A stretch of DNA of 5,016 nucleotides from contig JAPPMR010000956.1 of the NCBI GenBank assembly GCA_028818995.1, positions 1-5,016 of the forward strand. The letters are read 5' to 3'. The notes under the pieces are model-generated. The model was not told the DNA's origin. It did not search any database and worked only from the letters and a program-made list of their open reading frames with translations. Shown in pieces: positions 1 through 5,016 of this stretch. Position 1 is the stretch's first letter. Each line of letters starts with the position of its first letter. The position numbers were made by a program, and so were the translations under genes. Source of the DNA: Candidatus Poribacteria bacterium (GTDB taxonomy: Bacteria > Poribacteria > WGA-4E > WGA-3G).

Positions 1-214
1 GGAGGATTTGGTTTGACCAGTTTCTTAGCGTCTCTTTCCCGATGGTGATACCTCTAATTTCTCGCTTATCGGATACACCAATGAGAATCGTGCCGCCATC
101 GGTATTGGCAAATGCAGCGGCGGTCTCAATCACTTCCTGATCGAAGTTCTCTTTGAATTCGGTCGTGGTATTTTCGCCTTGCAGGATACGTTGTTTGAGA
201 TCAATGGTTTCCAT
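1..214 (-). CDS. AlbA_2 (Schlafen-type) domain protein, N-terminal fragment cut by window edge
   Basis: Reading the minus strand from ATG 214-212 gives 71 open codons (METIDLKQRILQGENTTTEF...) running off the window with no stop. The visible part is the start of an AlbA_2 domain: the E-F-K-E box at residues 19-22, then a helix, then A-F-A-N-T-D-G-G-T-I-L-I-G-V at residues 34-47. This matches the family signature 'AFaNt.GG.i.iGV'. AlbA_2 domains are known at the N-terminus of COG2865-type regulators and RecG-like helicase-related proteins, and are thought to bind nucleic acid. What follows the domain here cannot be seen. The start lies 23 nt after the stop of the 68-aa gene, so the two are probably co-transcribed. 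No convincing Shine-Dalgarno precedes the ATG (only GGAT about 15 nt upstream), so it may be weakly translated or coupled. Family call is firm; the specific role is unknown. Confidence 0.85.
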   Translation of the reverse strand, partial: METIDLKQRILQGENTTTEFKENFDQEVIETAAAFANTDGGTILIGVSDKREIRGITIGKETLRNWSNQIL

Positions 215-237
215 ATTTTTTGATAATATCCAAATAT

Positions 238-444
238 CTATTCCTCTTCCCAAGGATTTTCAACAGGAATTGGTTTACTACGTCCTTTGTATATTAACCT
301 AACTCGTATTGTGCCAGATGGCCGCGGCGGGGGCGTAATGATGGCAGCATCCCAGTCAAGGATATCCTCTTCATCATAGACGGGAAAAGCGAGGCGTTGC
401 TTCTGTTTTTCGTTAGTTGTGTTTTTTGAGTGTGTAGTTTTCAT
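238..444 (-). CDS. Small proline-rich hypothetical protein (68 aa)
   Basis: I do not recognise this protein. It has three parts: a lysine/threonine/glutamine-rich, probably disordered N-terminus (residues 1-17), an acidic stretch D-E-E-D-I-L-D-W-D (24-32), then P-P-P-R-P followed by a likely beta strand or hairpin (G-T-I-R-V-R-L-I-Y-K-G-R) and a terminal P-W-E-E-E. It has no signal peptide, membrane segment or cysteine, so it is likely cytosolic. AAAAGGAG lies upstream, though 13 nt from the ATG, which is longer than ideal. The gene sits 61 bp after the nuclease gene and 23 nt before the AlbA_2 gene, which suggests an operon member. Non-repetitive, biased but protein-like composition and tight packing support a real gene. 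A small partner or inhibitor of a neighbour is possible but not shown. Confidence 0.6.
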   Translation of the reverse strand: MKTTHSKNTTNEKQKQRLAFPVYDEEDILDWDAAIITPPPRPSGTIRVRLIYKGRSKPIPVENPWEEE

Positions 445-457
445 AGACTGTTTAGTG

Positions 458-465
458 CTCCTTTT
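458..465 (-). promoter_or_regulatory. Ribosome binding site of the 68-aa gene
   Basis: On the minus strand the sequence AAAAGGAG is followed by 13 nt and then ATG (444-442). The core is strong but the spacing is long. It is the only Shine-Dalgarno candidate for this start and supports the small ORF being translated. Confidence 0.45.
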
Positions 466-471
466 GTCTAC

Positions 472-500
472 AATTTAGCAGAAATTAATGGTGAGTGCAA
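472..500 (-). promoter_or_regulatory. Possible weak extended -10 promoter before the 68-aa gene
   Basis: On the minus strand TTGCAC (500-495) is followed after 17 nt by TAAATT (477-472), preceded by TGC, giving an extended -10 pattern TGnTAAATT. The -35 match is poor and the -10 matches TATAAT at four of six positions. Transcription would begin near 465, just at the Shine-Dalgarno. If real, the small protein and the AlbA_2 gene could be expressed apart from the nuclease gene. Such AT-rich matches also arise by chance. Confidence 0.25.
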
Positions 501-505
501 CCGTA

Positions 506-2134
506 TCACACGGGAAAAAACGCATTTTCAGTGAGCGATTTAATCCCGTACCACTTTATGGTCCAATTACCGATTGTTGTAGGAGGTCTATGAACCGTAA
601 AATGTTCTCCTTCCTTAGGCAGATACTCTCGGTCTTTCAACCATTCCATCGTTGCACGTAGACTGTCTATTGTCTTTAACTTTTCTATGAGATGGTTAGC
701 TCGGATGACAGGTACTTCCGGATTCTGAACATTGCCATATCCAATCCAGTTTTCTGAAACAACAGCACCCTCAAGTCTATAGCTGGTATCAATGTTGAGT
801 TTTTCTAATAACGGTTTGTGGTTTTCTACAAAAGCCTGTTTCAGTTTTAGGATCTGAGAGACACCCTTTTTAATCTCTTTAGATTTATTAATACGTTCAT
901 GTGCTGTTGTCGGCGCAATGAACCATTTGAGTTCTAAAAGTAAACACGCTTTTTCGGAATGATTTACAATAGCAAGGTCGACATCCGTTAGGTTTGTTAT
1001 ATTGCCCGAAATGAATTTAAAGTCTTTATTACATAAACCAGTAGTAAAACGTTTTTTCATAAGGTCTTCTTTTTTATTGGTAAATTTTTCGTAAATCTTC
1101 TGATTTTGATTTTGCATTCTATTTAGCAGTGCGGTGAAATTTCGTTCCGCTGAGGAACAAATCCAGATATGAGGGGCAATTGCATAGTACCTTGAATTCA
1201 GTTTAATTAAAGGCTGCAAAGCAGGGATAGGTCTTTTAATATCACTGCCTCCATAGGTCAAATCATCAAAAACATTTTTTACCTTTATAGGTGACATATC
1301 AGAACATCTAGCAACACACCTAATCAATTTACCATAGGTTAGTACGTAAATGCTATCAAGATAGGCCATATTTGGACACTCTAAAAGCGCTGCGTTCACT
1401 CGTGCTGCTGAATGAATATGTGCGATAGCACAAACAGTTTCAAAAACCTTCTGAAAGCCTCCCAACATGTAACAACTAAATTGCCATTCACTTGGCAATA
1501 AAAACATTCGATCAAATAACGGTTGCAAATACTTTTTCATATCAGTAACCATCTTTGGGTTCAATTCGTAACAAAATCTATCACCTTGAACCCTTACAGA
1601 ATCGAGGATCGCTGTTGTGGGGAAATCATCGGGATTCAGATCGAATTGTGCTTCTTCGGGTTCATGTGCGTCAACCAAGATATTGTATGCTTCATACTCT
1701 ATACTCGCAAAAAAATCTCCAGTTGGTTGAATAGTTGATCCTTGAAGTTCTAATTCAAGTATCCCTTCGCTTGCACATGTATATGCAAAAACAATCAGAT
1801 CATATTTACGTCCTAACTCGAATAAATCCTTGGATGCTTTGTGAAGGTCAGAATCATAAGCAAAGGGAATTTTTCCACCTTGCTCACAATCACGGTGGAG
1901 CCAAGACATAGAATGCTCAAGTTCAGTAATGAAATCACTACCTAACGCATGGCGACCTTGCGTGCTGAACACTCCATTGATTTGTTCATTTAGCATGTAT
2001 TCTTCAGCAGACCGTAGCAAATACGATGCAGCAGTCGCAAATGGAAGTTTGAGCAGAGGATTAGAGTTGTAATAGTTGTCTATTTCCTTTTCAATTTTTC
2101 GCAATTCACAGGAAACATTATCAGTGTTTGTCAT
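506..2134 (-). CDS. PD-(D/E)XK-type nuclease-like protein, candidate restriction effector (~542 aa)
   Basis: The C-terminal third holds a restriction-endonuclease-fold signature. Numbered from the ATG at 2134, there is T-D384-V-D386-L-A-I, a short turn, then L-L-L-E401-L-K403-W, matching D-x-D ... E-x-K with hydrophobic strands. It is followed by a helix with Q428 (G-V-S-Q-I-L-K-L-K-Q), a common trailing element of this superfamily. A preceding helix (I-Y-E-K-F...K-K-R-F) could supply the acidic residue of the first helix. The N-terminal ~340 residues match no domain I recognise; they are globular, with several cysteines and no membrane segment. An in-frame ATG at 2191 would give 561 aa, but it falls out of frame inside a methyltransferase 3'-end remnant and has no close Shine-Dalgarno. 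The ATG at 2134 has AGGA 7 nt upstream, so I prefer it. Next to a DNA methylase, cleavage of unmodified DNA is a reasonable inference, not shown. The nuclease fold is likely; substrate is unknown. Confidence 0.75.
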   Translation of the reverse strand: MTNTDNVSCELRKIEKEIDNYYNSNPLLKLPFATAASYLLRSAEEYMLNEQINGVFSTQGRHALGSDFITELEHSMSWLHRDCEQGGKIPFAYDSDLHKASKDLFELGRKYDLIVFAYTCASEGILELELQGSTIQPTGDFFASIEYEAYNILVDAHEPEEAQFDLNPDDFPTTAILDSVRVQGDRFCYELNPKMVTDMKKYLQPLFDRMFLLPSEWQFSCYMLGGFQKVFETVCAIAHIHSAARVNAALLECPNMAYLDSIYVLTYGKLIRCVARCSDMSPIKVKNVFDDLTYGGSDIKRPIPALQPLIKLNSRYYAIAPHIWICSSAERNFTALLNRMQNQNQKIYEKFTNKKEDLMKKRFTTGLCNKDFKFISGNITNLTDVDLAIVNHSEKACLLLELKWFIAPTTAHERINKSKEIKKGVSQILKLKQAFVENHKPLLEKLNIDTSYRLEGAVVSENWIGYGNVQNPEVPVIRANHLIEKLKTIDSLRATMEWLKDREYLPKEGEHFTVHRPPTTIGNWTIKWYGIKSLTENAFFPV

Positions 2135-2141
2135 GATGAAA

Positions 2142-2145
2142 TCCT
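2142..2145 (-). promoter_or_regulatory. Ribosome binding site that decides the start of the nuclease-like gene
   Basis: On the minus strand AGGA (inside GGACAGGAT) sits 7 nt before ATG 2134-2132. The longer alternative start at 2191 has only GAGAGGTGG about 24 nt upstream, too far for normal initiation. This favours the 542-aa form. Confidence 0.5.
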
Positions 2146-2159
2146 GTCCATTGGCTGTA

Positions 2160-2222
2160 TCATTTTCCCAAGTCCATACGATATTTGACATCGCAGTTGA
2201 TGATGAAGTTCAATTCCACCTC
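2160..2222 (-). pseudogene. Remnant of a DNA methyltransferase 3' end
   Basis: In the frame offset from the nuclease start, the minus strand reads E-V-E-L-N-F-I-I-N-C-D-V-K-Y-R-M-D-L-G-K and then TGA (2162-2160). The methyltransferase gene upstream ends E-L-D-F-I-I-N-Y-D-I-K-Y-R-M-G-L-G-N and then TAA. Over the 17 codons from E to the penultimate G, 13 residues are identical and alignment needs no gap. An in-frame TGA at 2225-2223 closes the remnant on its 5' side, so only about 20 codons persist. Several of the differences are conservative or silent (I/V, GAC/GAT, TTA/TTG), which suggests divergence under coding constraint before decay. This motif is a common C-terminal ending of Eco57I-type methylases. 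Confidence 0.75.
2164..2216 (-). repeat. Direct repeat copy B (methyltransferase 3'-end sequence)
   Basis: This 53-bp stretch matches 3992-4044 at 45 of 53 positions without gaps, in the same orientation, at a fixed offset of 1828 bp. The longest exact runs are 15 bp (2174-2188) and 13 bp (2195-2207). Identity falls off past 2216 and before 2164. It overlaps the first codons of the longest possible reading of the nuclease gene. Confidence 0.85.
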
Positions 2223-2262
2223 TCAAAATGAACCAAGGGAGCAATGTGATTTCTAAACGGGT

Positions 2263-3822
2263 TTAGCTCGTTTCTGCCTCATTCTGAAAACGACTGCGGA
2301 TAAACTCTGTTACTTGCGCTCCTAATAATTTCTGTTTACCCCCTTCAGTTTTGACGAAAAGCTCGCCGCTGTTTGTGTAAACAACGTCTCTTTTCTGTAG
2401 GGATGGAATCAGAAGTTCAACAACCCACAAATCCTCAATGGCTTCTCCATGCAAGTTATAGACTTGATGCAATTCAAGTTGCCAATCTTCAACGCTGACT
2501 GGCGGATCTATAGACCCAAGTTTTTCAGACACTATACGTCGAACTTCGTCTCTCTTTTGGTCATTGAGAGTTACGCCTACCGTGGTTCTATCACTATCCG
2601 TTACTCCCCAAAAAATACGTCCGCCTTCACTATTGAGAAAGGCAACGGCGTACTCATCAGAGTCTTTTGTAATTCGATTAGCTGGATTTCTGCCCTTGAT
2701 TTCCTTAAATTCATAGAAGCGTGTTTCCTCAAAAGGCACGGGTTGATCCTGAACAAAACGGATTTGGGTCGGTTCAGTTAGGTTATCAGCATCAGTTGCC
2801 TGAACTAAATATTCTTCAGCTATCTGTTTATTTTCATGTAATACGGAAATTTCACCTTCTGGATCAAGCGTAATACCTTCTTCAAAACACTCAATCGCTT
2901 TTTGATATTGTCTCAACCTGAGAAAAGCCCATCCCTTGTTGTTCAATACCATTGCTTTTTGATTTGGATCTGGCACTCCGTTAAGTGCTTTATCAAAACT
3001 ATCAAGAGCATTTTGGAACTCCCCAAGATTAAGGAGTGCTAAACCATAATCGGAGAAATCCATTGGGTTGACAAACGTAAGCCATTGCCCTGGGCGTAAA
3101 CTCTCCTGTAAATCTTCATCTAATCTGCAAAAGGCAGTAATCCCTCCGCCTATTGCCTCAACATACTGTTCGTTTGGGGTTGCTAAACTCACTTGGATGC
3201 TTGTCTTTGTCATCCGAATTTCGAGCTTATCATGAAGAGAGCGGTAAGTGAAATCTTTTAAATCATCAGTAAGCATTTTTACTAATGGTGTCATAAATAA
3301 TGAGCGGTCTATCTCTATTATCCGTTTTCGATCTTCATCTGAAGGATTCAGTTGATTCCGATGTTCCCATGATTCACGAAACTGTTTCGTTTCACTATGC
3401 AAAGCGAAAAACAGAGCTGAAGGAGACGCGAGTAGTATCCTCCGAGTGCTCTCTTTCTCCTCATCAGTTTGATGTATTGAATCCAGATGAAAGCGTTGAA
3501 GGACATGATCCACCAACCCACTGTCAATTCTGGTGAAGTAATACTCTGAAGTAATGAACTGTTCTATCTGCTCCCTATTTTCTTCTTTCTCTGAGAGGAA
3601 TTCCTTAGTCAATTGTGCAAAAATTTCAATGTCTTTTTTGACGTTGTACTGACTTGACCCATTTTGGTTTACTTTTTCACAAATATTTTCAGAGACAAGT
3701 GCTGTCAGTTGATCCTCTATCGATGTCAACGATTCGTCAATCTCAGCGGCAATTTCGTTTGCTGGCTTAGGGGCACAATCCAATAAACACAGTATAATCT
3801 TTCTACGGACTAAATTCTCCAT
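2263..3822 (-). CDS. Winged-helix / TPR / AlbA_2 (Schlafen-type) domain protein (519 aa)
   Basis: Three parts are visible. Residues 1-62 look like a winged-helix DNA-binding unit: R-R-K-I-I-L-C-L-L-D, then P-A-N-E-I-A-A-E-I-D, then a recognition-type helix and a wing ending at Q-Y-N-V. Residues 253-286 and 288-321 are two TPR repeats with the usual G..L..L..F..A...F..AL and G.A...L..Y..AI..F..GI.LDP patterns; TPRs mediate protein contacts. Residues 368-500 form an AlbA_2 domain with F-Y-E-F-K-E (369-374) and A-F-L-N-S-E-G-G-R-I-F-W-G-V (394-407). Residues 63-250 are charged and helical and I cannot assign them. AlbA_2 is more often N-terminal, so its C-terminal place is unusual. The start is supported by AGAGG 5 nt upstream and by a promoter about 100 nt upstream. 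The gene lies between two methyltransferase 3' ends, so it may be an inserted cassette. Likely cytosolic; a regulatory or sensing role in a restriction locus is inference. Confidence 0.85.
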   Translation of the reverse strand: MENLVRRKIILCLLDCAPKPANEIAAEIDESLTSIEDQLTALVSENICEKVNQNGSSQYNVKKDIEIFAQLTKEFLSEKEENREQIEQFITSEYYFTRIDSGLVDHVLQRFHLDSIHQTDEEKESTRRILLASPSALFFALHSETKQFRESWEHRNQLNPSDEDRKRIIEIDRSLFMTPLVKMLTDDLKDFTYRSLHDKLEIRMTKTSIQVSLATPNEQYVEAIGGGITAFCRLDEDLQESLRPGQWLTFVNPMDFSDYGLALLNLGEFQNALDSFDKALNGVPDPNQKAMVLNNKGWAFLRLRQYQKAIECFEEGITLDPEGEISVLHENKQIAEEYLVQATDADNLTEPTQIRFVQDQPVPFEETRFYEFKEIKGRNPANRITKDSDEYAVAFLNSEGGRIFWGVTDSDRTTVGVTLNDQKRDEVRRIVSEKLGSIDPPVSVEDWQLELHQVYNLHGEAIEDLWVVELLIPSLQKRDVVYTNSGELFVKTEGGKQKLLGAQVTEFIRSRFQNEAETS

Positions 3823-3827
3823 AATAT

Positions 3828-3832
3828 CCTCT
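3828..3832 (-). promoter_or_regulatory. Ribosome binding site of the winged-helix/TPR/AlbA_2 gene
   Basis: AGAGG on the minus strand, 5 nt before ATG 3822-3820. It is the best-placed Shine-Dalgarno in the window and fixes this start. Confidence 0.65.
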
Positions 3833-3926
3833 ATGTTTTACAAGTCATGAGCAGTTTTTGCTAATATTTCAAAGGACGAATCAGAAAACCTTCCGAAATA
3901 CGATTTCCTTATACCAACTCATGTTA

Positions 3927-3955
3927 AGTATATCACACCCAGCAAGAAATTTCAA
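3927..3955 (-). promoter_or_regulatory. Sigma70-type extended -10 promoter of the winged-helix/TPR/AlbA_2 gene
   Basis: On the minus strand TTGAAA (3955-3950, five of six to TTGACA) is followed after exactly 17 nt by TATACT (3932-3927, five of six to TATAAT). The -10 box is preceded by TGA, completing an extended -10 element (TGnTATACT). Transcription should begin near 3920, leaving a 5' leader of roughly 98 nt before the ATG at 3822. It lies in the 165-bp gap after the methyltransferase stop, so this gene and probably those after it can be transcribed independently. The -35 box overlaps two AAATTT copies separated by one base (3947-3959), a possible operator. Confidence 0.65.
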
Positions 3956-3987
3956 ATTTATTTCGTTTTTGCGCTCAGTTGTTTCTC

Positions 3988-5016
3988 TTAATTTCCCAAC
4001 CCCATACGATATTTGATGTCGTAGTTGATGATGAAATCTAATTCTTCGTCGGTGAAGCCATAGTGTTTGGCAAGGGCCCGGTCAATTTGGTCTATGATGT
4101 GCTTGGACTTTTGAATCTTGAATAACTGTGTTTCAGTTCGGCCAGTCTGTTTTTGAACGCGAACTTGCATTATGCTATTACGTTGTAAATCCTCCAAGTA
4201 CATCTCTCCGAGTTCAGCGAGTTGAGAATCATAAAGAGCGGACTTAGGGATTGGAAAATTCTTAATATCAGATGCAGAAAGATTTCGGCAGTCCGTCGTA
4301 ATCGTGTACCACCACCAAAACAGATCACTGCTCAAAACTGCAATGACAGGTCTTAATATTTCGGAAGTTTCAACACTAAATGACCGCTCAGCTGTAGAAT
4401 TCCCTGATTTACCATTAACCCTAAACGCCGGTTGGAAATCTGTAAACACTTTCCAATATAACCCACCCGCTACACGGTGATAGACCCGATGTTTACTTTG
4501 CGACGACATAAATAACCTTAAAACAGTTTTGACTTCGGTACATTTCTTAAGTAAAGTTGTTTCAATTTCCATCCCCAACTTTGGTGCCCAAACTGCTGTT
4601 CTATGTCGCGGTATTTCTACATAACTAATGCTATACATTAGTGAATCTCGATTATCGGAAGTCCATTTCTGACAGTTGGTAGAAAATGTCTTATTTTCCG
4701 TTGAAGGAGCTGCAATGAAAATAGTTAACAGAAGATTTACCATATCAAACAGTTTAGCAGGTCGCCATGAATAGTTGGTGTACCAAACATTACGACTTCC
4801 TTCTAAGATGGTTTGTATGCTCTGCATTCGCTGTGTGGAAACTAAAGCTAAAGGGACAATCATGCTCATGCAGCCTTGTTGACTTAAAAGCTGCGAACTG
4901 CGATCTATGCACATTGCATGAATCGCTTTAGTTTCGTAACTAGCTAGGTTCTTGGGAGGCAAATAGTCAACCTGTCTTAATTCAAGATACGGCGGGTTGC
5001 CAATAACCACATCAAA
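3988..5016 (-). CDS. Eco57I-type N6-adenine DNA methyltransferase, C-terminal part (5' end outside window)
   Basis: The reading frame is open to the window edge and begins F-D-V-V-I-G-N-P-P-Y, the catalytic motif IV of N6-adenine methyltransferases (NPPY). The GTG at 5010 is therefore an internal valine codon, not a start, and motif I with the AdoMet-binding region must lie beyond 5016. The 342 visible residues cover motif IV, the rest of the catalytic core (M-S-M-I-V-P-L-A-L), a likely target-recognition segment (about residues 140-280, with A-G-G-L-Y-W-K) and a C-terminal helical region. The ending D-E-E-L-D-F-I-I-N-Y-D-I-K-Y-R-M-G is typical of Eco57I/type IIG and related methylases. It transfers a methyl group from AdoMet to adenine in a specific DNA site. 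Whether it carries a fused nuclease at its N-terminus cannot be seen. A BREX PglX-type relative is an alternative. The stop is TAA at 3990-3988, with no clear terminator after it. Confidence 0.9.
   Translation of the reverse strand, partial: FDVVIGNPPYLELRQVDYLPPKNLASYETKAIHAMCIDRSSQLLSQQGCMSMIVPLALVSTQRMQSIQTILEGSRNVWYTNYSWRPAKLFDMVNLLLTIFIAAPSTENKTFSTNCQKWTSDNRDSLMYSISYVEIPRHRTAVWAPKLGMEIETTLLKKCTEVKTVLRLFMSSQSKHRVYHRVAGGLYWKVFTDFQPAFRVNGKSGNSTAERSFSVETSEILRPVIAVLSSDLFWWWYTITTDCRNLSASDIKNFPIPKSALYDSQLAELGEMYLEDLQRNSIMQVRVQKQTGRTETQLFKIQKSKHIIDQIDRALAKHYGFTDEELDFIINYDIKYRMGLGN
3992..4044 (-). repeat. Direct repeat copy A (3' end of the intact methyltransferase gene)
   Basis: This is the in-frame end of the methyltransferase gene, matching 2164-2216 at 45 of 53 positions with no gap. 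The eight mismatches are at 4000, 4001, 4017, 4018, 4022, 4036, 4038 and 4039. Together the copies bracket the winged-helix/TPR/AlbA_2 gene and its promoter. Confidence 0.85.

Noticed and set aside
1523..1738. Plus-strand open frame of 71 codons
   Set aside because: It lies wholly inside the nuclease-like gene on the other strand, has no family motifs and runs against the operon direction.
2192..2262. Promoter directly upstream of the nuclease-like gene
   Set aside because: No pair of -35/-10 boxes with sensible spacing was found; read-through from the promoter near 3920 is more likely.
2253..2266. Inverted repeat CTAAAC/GTTTAG at the stop of the 519-aa gene, as a terminator
   Set aside because: The arms are only 6 bp with a 2-base loop, AT-rich, and no T-tract follows on the minus strand.
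2449..2781. Plus-strand open frame of 110 codons
   Set aside because: It is antisense to the AlbA_2 domain of the 519-aa gene, whose motifs are clear; no protein signature of its own.
3300..3536. Plus-strand open frame of 78 codons
   Set aside because: Antisense shadow of the 519-aa gene with no recognisable motif or well-placed Shine-Dalgarno.
3881..3922. Possible 13-residue leader peptide (M-S-W-Y-K-E-I-V-F-R-K-V-F) before the 519-aa gene
   Set aside because: Its ATG would sit at the predicted transcription start with no Shine-Dalgarno, and there is no run of regulatory codons or attenuator hairpin after it.
5008..5010. GTG at 5010 as a methyltransferase start codon
   Set aside because: The frame stays open upstream (F-D before it), and the residues D-V-V-I-G-N-P-P-Y form an internal catalytic motif; a protein starting here would lack the AdoMet-binding region.

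Overview
The window looks like bacterial accessory DNA. It is moderately AT-rich, densely packed, and has Shine-Dalgarno motifs and a good sigma70-type promoter. All five genes lie on the minus strand, so transcription runs from the high-coordinate end to the low end. The species cannot be fixed from the sequence. The mix of an Eco57I-type DNA methylase, AlbA_2 (Schlafen-type) proteins and a restriction-fold nuclease is typical of restriction/defence islands that move between distant bacteria.

In transcription order: (1) 5016-3988 is the C-terminal part of an N6-adenine DNA methyltransferase of the Eco57I/type IIG kind; it begins at the NPPY catalytic motif and its N-terminus lies outside the window. 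(2) A 165-bp intergenic region holds an extended -10 promoter. (3) 3822-2263 encodes a 519-aa protein with an N-terminal winged-helix-like region, two TPR repeats and a C-terminal AlbA_2 domain. (4) A short spacer carries a decayed second copy of a methyltransferase 3' end (2222-2160). (5) 2134-506 encodes a ~542-aa protein with a PD-(D/E)XK nuclease signature in its C-terminal third. (6) 444-238 encodes a 68-aa proline-rich protein of unknown function. (7) 214-1 is the N-terminus of a second AlbA_2 protein, cut by the window edge.

The most striking point is that the last 17 codons of the methyltransferase recur, at 45/53 identical bases, just upstream of the nuclease gene, 1828 bp away and in the same orientation. 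The copy ends in its own stop codon, 25 nt before a well-placed start of the nuclease gene. The simplest reading is that a methyltransferase gene once abutted the nuclease gene as a modification/restriction pair. The winged-helix/TPR/AlbA_2 gene, with its own promoter, now sits between two methyltransferase 3' ends as a cassette.

As a working model (inference), the methylase marks self DNA, the PD-(D/E)XK protein is the cleaving effector, and the AlbA_2 proteins are regulators or accessory DNA/RNA-binding factors. No CRISPR array, tRNA, rRNA, transposase or integrase is visible. No intergenic stretch exceeds 300 bp.
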